DNA of 7,207 bases from Verrucomicrobiales bacterium (GCA_023253615.1 JALRFZ010000416.1:1-7207), one strand, 5' to 3'. Positions 1-5,507 are shown, numbered from the stretch's first letter. Notes: generated from the letters alone by a model not told the origin. A program made the numbers and translations.

Positions 1-94
1 AGCGGATTGCGTTCCCTGGCGATTCCACGCCGCCCCCACCGAATGCATGGCCGTAGGCGGCCCCGGCAGGATGCCCATGCCAACTTTTGATGCC

Positions 95-1534
95 ATGAAC
101 GAATCCCTCCGCTCCCTGACAAGACGACATTTCTTCCACGACTGCGGTCTCGGCCTCGGCCGCATCGGACTCGCCTCGGCCTTTGCGGGTGGTTTCGCGA
201 ACCTCGCCCGCTCGGCCAATGCGGCGGCGCATCCGCTGGCACCGCGGCAGACCCATCATGACGCCAAGGCGAAACGTGTCATCTTCCTCTTCATGGCCGG
301 CGCGCCGAGCCAGCTCGAGCTCTTCGACGACAAACCGAAGCTGCGCGAGCTCGGTGGCAAGCCGATCCCGCCCTCCGTCATCGCGGGGCAGCGCTACGCC
401 TTCATCCAGCCCGATGCCGCCGTCCTCGCGCCTTGCTTTCCCTTCGCCAAGCACGGGCAATGCGGTGCCGAACTCTCCGACCGGCTCCCGTATCTCTCGA
501 AGATCGTCGATGACATCGCCATCGTGAAGTCGCTCAAGACCGATCAATTCAACCACGCCCCGGCCCAGCTTTTCCTCAACACGGGCCACGGTCTGCCGGG
601 TCGTCCCGCGATGGGTTCTTGGCTCAGCTACGGCATCGGGAACGAGGCCGACGACCTGCCTTCCTTCGTCGTGCTGAAAAGCGGCGGCAGCCTCAGCGGC
701 GGCGCCGCGATGTGGAGCGCTGGTTTCCTGCCGGGGAGTCATGCGGGCGTGCCCTTCCGCGACGCGGGCGCTCCCATCCTGCACGTGTCGAATCCGAAGG
801 GCTACGATGCGAAGGCCCAGCGCGACTCCCTCGATCTGATCCGCAAGATGAACGAGCGCGAACTCGGCGTGATCGGCGATCCCGAGATCCGGACGCGGAT
901 CGACGCCTACGAGATGGCCTGGCGGATGCAATCGGCCGCGCCCGAGTTGATGGATTTCTCCGACGAATCGCCCGCGACGATGGAGCTCTACGGCGCGAAA
1001 CCCGGCGACCCGAAAGCCGCTTTCGCGAACCAATGCCTCCTCGCACGCCGTCTCGTCGAGCGGGGGACTCGGTTCGTGCAAGTTTACCATTCCGGCTGGG
1101 ATCATCACTCGCAGGTCGAGAATGGCGTGAGAGCCCAGGCTCTGCAGGTCGATCAGGCCTCCGCCGCACTGGTGATGGATTTGAAGCAGCGAGGCCTGCT
1201 CGAGGACACGATCGTGGTCTGGGGCGGTGAGTTCGGCCGCACGCCGATGGTCGAGGCCAGTGCCGCGCTCGGGCGCAGTCTCGGGCGCGACCACCATCCG
1301 CAGGCTTTCACGATGTGGATGGCGGGCGGCGGGATCAAGCCGGGCATCACCCTCGGAGCGACCGACGAGCTCGGTTTCCACGTCACCGAGGATCCGGTGC
1401 ATATCCACGACTTGCACGCGACCCTGCTGCATCTGCTCGGGATCGAACACACGAAACTGACTTTCGCGTATCAAGGGCGCGACTACCGTTTGACCGACGT
1501 CCACGGTCATGTCGTCGGGAAATTGCTGGCCTGA
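95..1534 (+). CDS. DUF1501 (sulfatase-like fold) protein with twin-arginine signal
   Basis: Exported protein of the DUF1501 family, whose fold belongs to the alkaline phosphatase/sulfatase superfamily; the substrate is unknown. Numbering from the ATG at 95 gives 479 residues, normal for the family. A Tat signal sits at the N-terminus: the twin Arg at 10-11 (SLTRRHFF), a hydrophobic glycine-rich stretch at about 18-38, and a likely cleavage near ARSANA (38-43). Family blocks follow in order: FLFMAGAPSQLELFD (64-78), WDHH (335-338), WGGEFGRTP (376-384), GRDHHP (397-402) and IHDLHATLLHLLG (437-449), then a C-terminal GRDYRLTDVHG block. The frame is open to the window edge, with ATGs at 47, 71 and 77; I chose 95 because it puts the twin Arg at the usual distance, although no Shine-Dalgarno sequence precedes it. 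In Planctomycetes/Verrucomicrobia this gene often follows a DUF1549/DUF1553 cytochrome-type gene, which here would lie outside the window. Family assignment is firm, function is not. Confidence 0.93.
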   Translation: MNESLRSLTRRHFFHDCGLGLGRIGLASAFAGGFANLARSANAAAHPLAPRQTHHDAKAKRVIFLFMAGAPSQLELFDDKPKLRELGGKPIPPSVIAGQRYAFIQPDAAVLAPCFPFAKHGQCGAELSDRLPYLSKIVDDIAIVKSLKTDQFNHAPAQLFLNTGHGLPGRPAMGSWLSYGIGNEADDLPSFVVLKSGGSLSGGAAMWSAGFLPGSHAGVPFRDAGAPILHVSNPKGYDAKAQRDSLDLIRKMNERELGVIGDPEIRTRIDAYEMAWRMQSAAPELMDFSDESPATMELYGAKPGDPKAAFANQCLLARRLVERGTRFVQVYHSGWDHHSQVENGVRAQALQVDQASAALVMDLKQRGLLEDTIVVWGGEFGRTPMVEASAALGRSLGRDHHPQAFTMWMAGGGIKPGITLGATDELGFHVTEDPVHIHDLHATLLHLLGIEHTKLTFAYQGRDYRLTDVHGHVVGKLLA

Positions 1535-1543
1535 GGGTGGAAA

Positions 1544-1600
1544 GTAGAAGCGGCGTCCCGCCGCTTTTCTCTTGAATAGGCGGTGATCCTCCGCTTCTAC
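1544..1600. repeat. Pair of facing REP-like elements (REPIN-type)
   Basis: Each end starts with GTAG when read inward: 1544-1547 on the plus strand and 1600-1597 on the minus strand. GTAG is followed by AAGCGG in both. In the left element it leads into a perfect palindrome, AAGCGGC (1548-1554), loop GTCCC, GCCGCTT (1560-1566). The right element keeps only GCGG/CCGC (1591-1594 with 1580-1583). The outer arms 1542-1553 and 1591-1602 are perfectly complementary over 12 bp, so the doublet can also fold as one long hairpin. A GTAG/GGAG tetranucleotide next to a palindrome, arranged as an inverted pair, is the hallmark of REP elements mobilised by RAYT (TnpA-REP, Y1-type) transposases. No transposase gene and no other copy is visible in this window, so copy number is untested. 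Confidence 0.6.
1546..1573 (+). terminator. Possible intrinsic terminator of the DUF1501 gene (inside the left REP)
   Basis: A 7-bp perfect stem (1548-1554 with 1560-1566), extendable by a G-U and an A-U pair, has a 5-nt loop and is followed by TTTTCTCTT. It starts 11 nt after the DUF1501 stop codon. The structure fits a Rho-independent terminator, but it is the same DNA as the left REP element, so the termination role is an inference from position. Confidence 0.45.
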
Positions 1601-1622
1601 TTCCGCTTTTCCCCTTTTGTCC

Positions 1623-2732
1623 ATGATCGCCGAATCCATCGCCACCCAGTTCGACATCCCCGGGCGTCTCGTCGCCTTGCGGCCGATCGGAGCGGGCAAT
1701 GTCAACGACACCTACCGCGTCATCCTGCGCACCACCTTTTCGGAGGAGCAGTTCATCCTGCAGCGGATCAACCAGGCGGTCTTCAAGGATCCCGTCGCGG
1801 TGATGGCGAACATGAAGGCGGTGACCGACCACGCGCATCGCCGGATCGAAGCCGAGGCCGAGCAGGCGGACCGGATCTGGCAGCTCCCGAGAGTGATCTC
1901 CGCGAAGGATGGCAAGGACTACGTCGTCGATCCGAAGGGAGGCTATTGGCGCGCCCTCTCGATGATCGCCAGCTCGACGAATTATGAAAAGGTGAACGAA
2001 CCCGAGCACGCCGCCGAAGCCGGCCGGGTTCTGGGGCATTTCCAGCGGATCATCTCCGATTTTCCCACCGACGGGCTCGCCGACACCCTGCCGGGTTTCC
2101 ACATCACCCCGGGTTACCTCGCGAACTACGACCGGGTCATCGCCACCGCGGAAGCGGCCGAGAGACTCCAGACCGTTTCGGAGGCGCGTCGCCTCGGGAA
2201 ATTCGTCGAGCAACGCCGCGACTTCGTCGGCATCCTGGAGAATGCCCGCGAGTCGGGCGAGTTGAGTCTGAGGCCCATCCACGGCGATCCGAAGATCACC
2301 AACGTGATGATCGACAACTTCACCGGCAAGGGCACCGCCATCGTCGACCTCGATACGGTGAAGCCCGGCCTGATCCACTACGACTTCGGCGACGCGGTGC
2401 GCAGCGGCTGCAATCCGGCCGGAGAGGAGACGAGCGATCTCAGCGAGGTCTTTCTCGATCTCGATCTCTTCGCGGCGCTCGTGCGGGGCTACCTCACCGA
2501 GGCGAAGGGATTCCTCAGCGACGCCGACAAAGGCTATCTCTACGATTCCGTCCGCCTCATCGCCTTTGAACTCGGCCTGCGTTTCTTCACCGACTACCTC
2601 GCCGGCGACGTTTACTTCAAGGTCAACTACGAGGGGCAGAATCTGAACCGCGCGCGGGTGCAGTTCGCTCTCTGCGAGAGCATCGAGGCACGCGAGGGGA
2701 AGATGCGTGGCATCCTCGAGAAGTATTGTTGA
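1623..2732 (+). CDS. APH-family sugar kinase, N-acetylhexosamine 1-kinase-like
   Basis: Cytoplasmic phosphotransferase of the APH/choline-kinase fold (369 residues). The overall pattern resembles NahK-type kinases, which make N-acetylhexosamine-1-phosphate with ATP. Visible elements: a glycine-rich nucleotide loop GAGNVNDTY (23-31); ILQRINQAVFKDP (45-57), a stretch I associate with NahK-like proteins; the catalytic motif HGDPKITN with H220, D222 and N227 (Brenner motif HxDxxxxN); and the metal-binding IVDLDT with D242 and D244, followed by YDFGDAVRSG (253-262). I start at ATG 1623; a TTG two codons upstream (1617) is possible but less likely. No Shine-Dalgarno sequence is visible in the T/C-rich leader. 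It stands alone between a repeat and a 66-bp gap, without a sugar-nucleotidyltransferase or glycan-degradation neighbour that would fix its substrate. Family confident, substrate inferred; an antibiotic-resistance role is not supported. Confidence 0.88.
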   Translation: MIAESIATQFDIPGRLVALRPIGAGNVNDTYRVILRTTFSEEQFILQRINQAVFKDPVAVMANMKAVTDHAHRRIEAEAEQADRIWQLPRVISAKDGKDYVVDPKGGYWRALSMIASSTNYEKVNEPEHAAEAGRVLGHFQRIISDFPTDGLADTLPGFHITPGYLANYDRVIATAEAAERLQTVSEARRLGKFVEQRRDFVGILENARESGELSLRPIHGDPKITNVMIDNFTGKGTAIVDLDTVKPGLIHYDFGDAVRSGCNPAGEETSDLSEVFLDLDLFAALVRGYLTEAKGFLSDADKGYLYDSVRLIAFELGLRFFTDYLAGDVYFKVNYEGQNLNRARVQFALCESIEAREGKMRGILEKYC

Positions 2733-2763
2733 AGGGGCCGGAAATGCCTTGATGTCGGAATGC

Positions 2764-2784
2764 GAAGCTGATATGCAAAGCTTC
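2764..2784. promoter_or_regulatory. Short inverted repeat upstream of the secreted coiled-coil gene
   Basis: GAAGCT (2764-2769) and AGCTTC (2779-2784) form a perfect 6-bp dyad with a 9-nt centre, just before the AAAGGG ribosome-binding sequence (2785-2790) of the next gene. It also overlaps a weak promoter reading, TTGATG at 2749 and TATGCA at 2772 with a 17-bp spacer. It could be an operator or a leader hairpin; chance is also possible. Confidence 0.25.
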
Positions 2785-2798
2785 AAAGGGTTCCACGA

Positions 2799-3479
2799 AT
2801 GATCCGTTACCAATATTTTCTGCTGGCCCTTCCGCTGATCATCGGGAGCTCCGTGGCCGCGGATCCGCCCCAATTGATTTCGGTTCGGGCGGCTTACCAA
2901 AAGCAGATCGAGTCGGCGACCGCTCCGATTACGGAGAAGTATGTCGCGTATCTCGAGAACCTGAAAAAGGAACTGGGTGCGAAAGGCGAACTCGAAGGCG
3001 CCCTCGCCGTGCAGCGTGAATTGGATTCGATTGAAGGTTCTTCCAAATCAGTCAAAGCGGAAGAAGGCGATCGGATCGTCGTTTGGAACCAGAACAACGG
3101 TGGCAAGGGAGATCGGGGAACGGAACGGATCAATGTGATCCTTCTTTCGGACGGGCGCGAGGTTTGGTCGAAGAAGTCGATCAAGGTCGAATGGGATCCG
3201 GTGAACCAGGGCAAGGTGGAGATCCCGGCACCTTCGGTGGTCGCGGACACCCTGCGGGTCGAAGTCACCCGATCGGTCAATGACAAGGGCGGTCTCGCCG
3301 AGGTCGAGTTTTTTCAAGGTGGCCGGAATGTGGCGCAGGGCGGCGGGGTCAAGGTGAGCGCTGTCTGGGAAAACGATCCCAAGCATGTCGGCCCGATGCT
3401 TGCGGATGGGGACGTTTCCTCTTATTGGCTGATACCCAATGGAATGGAGGGTTGGGCCGAGATTGTTTTGAAGCGTTAG
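2799..3479 (+). CDS. Secreted coiled-coil protein with galactose-binding-like (discoidin-type) module
   Basis: A 226-residue exported protein of unknown function. A Sec signal peptide spans 1-20 or 21 (hydrophobic core FLLALPLIIG, cleavage near SVA-AD). Residues 29-79 are a charged helical segment ending GELEGALAVQRELDSI, a style often seen in exported Planctomycetes/Verrucomicrobia proteins. Residues 92-172 look like the second half of a discoidin/F5-8C-type beta-sandwich: RIVVWNQNNGG, then RINVILLSDGREVW, then TLRVEVTR and GLAEVEFFQGG. Residues 184-226 look like the first half: VKVSAVWENDPKHVGPMLAD, GDVSSYW, GWAEIVL, and the protein stops there. The halves thus appear in reversed order. The ATG at 2799 is supported by AAAGGG 8 nt upstream and by the signal peptide. 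The gene lies 66 bp after the kinase and probably has its own promoter. Existence is confident; the domain reading is from pattern only. Confidence 0.85.
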   Translation: MIRYQYFLLALPLIIGSSVAADPPQLISVRAAYQKQIESATAPITEKYVAYLENLKKELGAKGELEGALAVQRELDSIEGSSKSVKAEEGDRIVVWNQNNGGKGDRGTERINVILLSDGREVWSKKSIKVEWDPVNQGKVEIPAPSVVADTLRVEVTRSVNDKGGLAEVEFFQGGRNVAQGGGVKVSAVWENDPKHVGPMLADGDVSSYWLIPNGMEGWAEIVLKR

Positions 3480-3500
3480 GTCCAGGGGCCGCTCGCTGAC

Positions 3501-3520
3501 CGCGGCTGCCGCCGCGTTGT
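3501..3520 (+). terminator. GC-rich hairpin after the secreted coiled-coil gene
   Basis: CGCGGC (3501-3506), loop TGCC, GCCGCG (3511-3516), then TTGT. It begins 21 nt after the stop codon at 3479, between two converging genes. The stem is strong but the T-tract is poor, so termination is only suggested. Confidence 0.3.
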
Positions 3521-3611
3521 CCGTGATCCAGGTCCTCGCGGGATCGCCGTGGATGTCGGAAAGGTCCGCGGGTTCTCTGCTCGATCAGGATCCACGGGTG
3601 GGTTTGGACGC

Positions 3612-3773
3612 TCACCCGAAGTATTCGCGGTTCCACTTGGATCCATACCAGTAGCCGATCACGCTCGCGATCGAGCTGCACATGAGGGCCGCGGCGAAGC
3701 CGAAGAAATCGCCGATCCACCAGCCGATGTAGCCGGCGACGGACGAGACAATCATCACGAAGATCATTCCCAT
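3612..3773 (-). CDS. Small two-helix membrane protein (53 aa)
   Basis: A gene short enough to be overlooked, read on the minus strand from ATG at 3773 to TGA at 3612. The product starts MGMIFVMIVSSVAGYIGWWI and ends GSKWNREYFG. Two hydrophobic segments are evident, about residues 3-20 and 24-43, separated by GDF and rich in Gly, Ala, Ser and Trp (GYIGWWIGDFFGF, then SVIGYWYGSKW). The C-terminal tail is positively charged, suggesting an inner-membrane hairpin protein. Support for a real gene is strong: GGGAGG (3784-3779) lies 5 nt before the ATG, and a consensus TATAAT (3805-3800) about 26 nt before the ATG. I do not recognise a named family; GlsB/YeaQ-type proteins are longer. Function unknown, possibly envelope stress or membrane structure. 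It converges with the coiled-coil gene across 132 bp and is divergent from the LysE gene. Confidence 0.78.
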   Translation of the reverse strand: MGMIFVMIVSSVAGYIGWWIGDFFGFAAALMCSSIASVIGYWYGSKWNREYFG

Positions 3774-3778
3774 AAAAA

Positions 3779-3784
3779 CCTCCC
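3779..3784 (-). promoter_or_regulatory. Strong Shine-Dalgarno for the 53-aa membrane protein
   Basis: GGGAGG on the minus strand, five T residues before the ATG. It is one of the two best ribosome-binding sequences in a window where most starts have weak ones, and it fixes the start codon of the small gene. Confidence 0.8.
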
Positions 3785-3799
3785 AGTTTCTTTATGGAA

Positions 3800-3805
3800 A
3801 TTATA
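3800..3805 (-). promoter_or_regulatory. Consensus -10 box (TATAAT) for the 53-aa membrane protein
   Basis: A perfect TATAAT on the minus strand, predicting a leader of about 20 nt. No good -35 hexamer lies 16-18 bp upstream; the best at 17 bp is CTGTCC. The promoter may therefore rely on its -10 box or on an activator. Confidence 0.6.
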
Positions 3806-3983
3806 AGGCGCTTTTGCAAGAAGGACAGCGCGATTTCGTGCGGGTGGCCGATTCCGGAACAGGGGTGGATCAGCCGGCGCAGCCCGCACCACATCGGCGG
3901 CACTGCCGTCGGAGGGGGAATGGTTTGCGGGGGCGCCCCGACGTGTGACGAATCGTTCGCTTTTCGGGGGAGCAACGACGGGA

Positions 3984-3989
3984 TATAGT
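3984..3989 (+). promoter_or_regulatory. Candidate -10 box (TATAGT) for the LysE-family gene
   Basis: TATAGT matches the -10 consensus at five of six positions and lies 17 bp before the ATG at 4007, implying a very short leader without a Shine-Dalgarno sequence. No convincing -35 element is seen. The rest of 3806-3983, the divergent region shared with the 53-aa gene, shows only a GGGGCGCCCC palindrome and nothing else I can support. Confidence 0.4.
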
Positions 3990-4006
3990 ATTGCTTTGAT
4001 CACTCC

Positions 4007-4639
4007 ATGACTTTTGAACTGCTGTGGAAGGCGGTCCTGCTCGGTCTCGTCAATTCGGCTCCGGTAGGGCCGGTGGGTCTGTGGTGTTTGAAGAAGAATC
4101 TCGTGCCGGATCGCGGCACGGGGCTCTCTGCCGGACTCGGCATGGCAGTGGCGTATGCGATCATCGCCTTTTCCGTGCTCTTTGGATTGAAGGTGATCTC
4201 GCGCTTTCTTCAGGATCACGAAACCCTTTTTCAACTGGGAGGCGGGGCGCTGCTGATCGTGATGGGCTGGCGTGGGCTTGCGGGACGGGCGGGCGGCTTG
4301 GCGGGGGCGGTCGGGCAGACCCGCTACCTCCGGGAGTTCTCGGCGAGTTTCGCGATGACGCTCTTCAATCCCGTGCCTTTCGCTTCGTTTGCGGTGATGC
4401 TGACGACTTTTCGCATCCTCGGTGCGGCACCGGACCTCGCCACAGACCTCCTTTTCGCTCTCGGGGTGTTTGCCGGTGCGATGGTCTTTTGGCTGGTGGT
4501 GAACGAGGGGCTTCATCACGTGAAAAGGCGCTCTCCGGAGGTGGTGACGGGGCGGATCAACCGGGCGACTTCGATGGCGCTGCTCGCGATGGGCGTGTGG
4601 ATCGCGGCGCGTGGAGTGCTCCACGAGACGGTGCTCTGA
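4007..4639 (+). CDS. LysE/RhtB-family amino-acid exporter-like membrane protein
   Basis: Inner-membrane translocator of the LysE superfamily, members of which export amino acids or related small molecules by proton antiport. Length (210 residues) and arrangement of about six hydrophobic segments fit the family. The N-terminal signature is present: LLGLVNSAPVGPVGLWCLKK (10-29) followed by a glycine-rich GLSAGLGMAVAYAI. The mid-protein block FAMTLFNPVPFASFAVML corresponds to the conserved TxxNPK-type region at the start of the second half, with Val in place of the common Lys. The last segments are LLFALGVFAGAMVFWLVV and the C-terminal SMALLAMGVWIAARGVL. No regulator or biosynthetic gene is adjacent, so the substrate cannot be named. 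The start is the ATG at 4007, close behind a TATAGT box. Confidence 0.88.
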   Translation: MTFELLWKAVLLGLVNSAPVGPVGLWCLKKNLVPDRGTGLSAGLGMAVAYAIIAFSVLFGLKVISRFLQDHETLFQLGGGALLIVMGWRGLAGRAGGLAGAVGQTRYLREFSASFAMTLFNPVPFASFAVMLTTFRILGAAPDLATDLLFALGVFAGAMVFWLVVNEGLHHVKRRSPEVVTGRINRATSMALLAMGVWIAARGVLHETVL

Positions 4640-4679
4640 CTCTCGGGAACCGTCTCGGGATTGGAGGCTGGGAAAACCG

Positions 4680-4695
4680 CCATTTCCCGAAATGG
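4680..4695 (-). terminator. Possible terminator on the minus strand in the convergent gap
   Basis: CCATTT (4680-4685) and AAATGG (4690-4695) form a 6-bp stem with a 4-nt loop. On the minus strand it is followed by CGGTTTTCC. It could stop transcription from the helix-hairpin-helix gene, but the stem is short and it lies over 130 nt beyond that stop codon. Confidence 0.25.
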
Positions 4696-4697
4696 AG

Positions 4698-4731
4698 CAT
4701 CATGCGGGGGAGAACCGGTCCCCGCATGATG
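4698..4731. terminator. Strong 12-bp hairpin between converging genes
   Basis: CATCATGCGGGG (4698-4709) is perfectly complementary to CCCCGCATGATG (4720-4731), with a 10-nt loop, GAGAACCGGT. It lies 58 nt after the LysE stop and 96 nt beyond the stop of the opposing gene. No T-tract follows on either strand, so it may protect mRNA 3' ends or block convergent transcription rather than act as a classical terminator. The loop contains the self-complementary ACCGGT. Confidence 0.5.
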
Positions 4732-4827
4732 TCGCATGAACAAGAGATCTGAAAAGGGGAGGCGGTGACCGGAGCCCGCGGAACGGAGAGGACCGGGACG
4801 CCTCCGGGCTTTCCAGATACTCCCGGA

Positions 4828-5325
4828 TTACGATTTGCGGGTGGTGGAGGTCGCCTGGCTGGACGAATCGGCCTGGCCACCGCGTTGGGTCAGGGTCTTC
4901 CCGAAGGCGAGGATTTTCTCGAAGGTGGCGTTGCCGACGCCTTCGACGAGGATGATTTCATGCACGCTGGCATAGGGGCGGGCGCTGACGATGGAGTCGG
5001 CCCGGGTCGCGGCGATGCCGGGGATGGCGTCGAGGTCCTCGACGGTGCCTTCGTTGAGAAGGGCGAGGAGTTTGTCCTCCTGAGTGGGAGTGAGGTCGAG
5101 CTTCGCCGCTGGCGCCGGGGCGCTTTCACCGGAGGATGCTTTCCGCTCCGGTGCGTTCGCGACCGTGTTCTTCTTCGCCGCCACGGATTTGGGCGAGGGA
5201 TTTTTACCGGTGGCCGCGGGGAGCGCCGCGGAGGCCTTCTCGTTCGATTCGGCAAGGGCGAGCGGGAGCAAGCCGAAAAGAGCGGCGATGGCGGTGATGG
5301 CGCTGAGGCTGAGGATCGTTTTCAT
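4828..5325 (-). CDS. Exported ComEA-like helix-hairpin-helix DNA-binding protein
   Basis: A 165-residue protein with a Sec signal peptide (1-25, hydrophobic SAITAIAALFGLLPLALA, cleavage after ALA). A low-complexity Ala/Lys/Pro/Ser linker (26-75) precedes a helix-hairpin-helix pair at about 78-145. The hairpins are DAIPGIAATRAD (99-110) and VEGVGNATFEKIL (127-139), in the order used by ComEA, which binds incoming DNA in the periplasm of transformable bacteria. The usual second glycine of the first hairpin (PGIG) is Ala105. The tail is Ser/Thr/Gln-rich. The ATG at 5325 is chosen because it places the signal peptide at the N-terminus; no Shine-Dalgarno sequence is seen. It is divergent from the rhomboid gene across a region with LexA-type sites. 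No comEC or pilus genes are near, so a DNA-uptake role is an inference; another extracytoplasmic nucleic-acid or protein-binding role is possible. Confidence 0.85.
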   Translation of the reverse strand: MKTILSLSAITAIAALFGLLPLALAESNEKASAALPAATGKNPSPKSVAAKKNTVANAPERKASSGESAPAPAAKLDLTPTQEDKLLALLNEGTVEDLDAIPGIAATRADSIVSARPYASVHEIILVEGVGNATFEKILAFGKTLTQRGGQADSSSQATSTTRKS

Positions 5326-5362
5326 GTCTTGTGGATGATGGATGATGTCTTGGGATAGTTTG

Positions 5363-5393
5363 ATTAAACAGTGTCACGGTGAACACTTTTGAA
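5363..5393 (-). promoter_or_regulatory. Candidate promoter of the helix-hairpin-helix gene with operator in the spacer
   Basis: On the minus strand TTCAAA (5393-5388) and TTTAAT (5368-5363) are separated by 19 bp. They match the -35 and -10 consensus at four and five of six positions. The spacer (5369-5387) is filled by the dyad AGTGT-N8-ACACT (5370-5387). The predicted leader is about 30 nt. The spacing is slightly long. Confidence 0.4.
5372..5385. promoter_or_regulatory. Degenerate LexA-type site (second copy)
   Basis: TGTCACGGTGAACA matches TGTTC-N4-GAACA at eight of ten fixed positions: the right half-site GAACA is perfect, while the left is TGTCA. It lies exactly 60 bp from the perfect site, with the same flank (GAACACTTTT at 5381 and 5441). 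Its place between -35 and -10 of the helix-hairpin-helix gene suits a repressor operator. Confidence 0.4.
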
Positions 5394-5431
5394 GTTTTAA
5401 CCGATCAGGCGAACAGGCGCAAGAGGAATTT

Positions 5432-5445
5432 TGTTCAGTGGAACA
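5432..5445. promoter_or_regulatory. Perfect verrucomicrobial LexA box (SOS operator)
   Basis: TGTTCAGTGGAACA fits the 14-bp palindromic LexA motif TGTTC-N4-GAACA, published from the Verrucomicrobium spinosum recA promoter, at all ten fixed positions. It lies 62 bp before the ATG of the rhomboid gene and 106 bp before that of the divergent helix-hairpin-helix gene. It overlaps a weak promoter reading toward the rhomboid gene: TTGTTC at 5431 and TGAAAT at 5452. Binding is inferred from sequence only. Confidence 0.6.
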
Positions 5446-5507
5446 CTTTTTTGAAATCGGCATGAATCTGGCCGCGCAAAATCGTGCCGCCGTCGTAGGA
5501 TGAAGAG

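Noticed and set aside
1..94. Possible 3' end of an upstream gene
   Set aside because: All three plus-strand frames are open at the edge, with stops at 54-56 and 88-90 in two of them, but none reads as a recognisable C-terminus such as that of the DUF1553 proteins often found there.
2280..2400. Antibiotic-resistance reading of the APH motif in the kinase
   Set aside because: The HxDxxxxN and DLD motifs are shared by the whole fold; the N-terminal pattern fits sugar kinases and nothing links it to aminoglycosides.
1383..2900. Long open minus-strand frame (about 505 codons) opposite the kinase gene
   Set aside because: It is antisense to a gene with full catalytic motifs, shows no recognisable domain, and crosses intergenic repeats; open antisense frames are expected at this GC content.
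3480..3584. Stop-free minus-strand stretch with natural-looking codons (reads DLSDIHGDPARTWITDN in part), as a possible gene remnant
   Set aside because: It has no start, continues antisense into the neighbouring gene, and matches no family I can name; too short to separate from chance.
3764..4624. Open minus-strand frame (about 286 codons) opposite the LysE gene
   Set aside because: Arg/His/Pro-rich shadow of a clear membrane protein; no start signals or motifs.
4641..4660. Direct repeat TCTCGGGA with a 12-bp period after the LysE gene
   Set aside because: Only two 8-bp copies; within chance for this composition and without any associated signal.
4758..4810. Interleaved stems (GGAGGCG/CGCCTCC and AGCCCG/CGGGCT) before the end of the helix-hairpin-helix gene, as a terminator or pseudoknot
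   Set aside because: Loops are long and the stems compete with each other; a CCTTTT follows on the minus strand, but the structure is not convincing without folding calculations.
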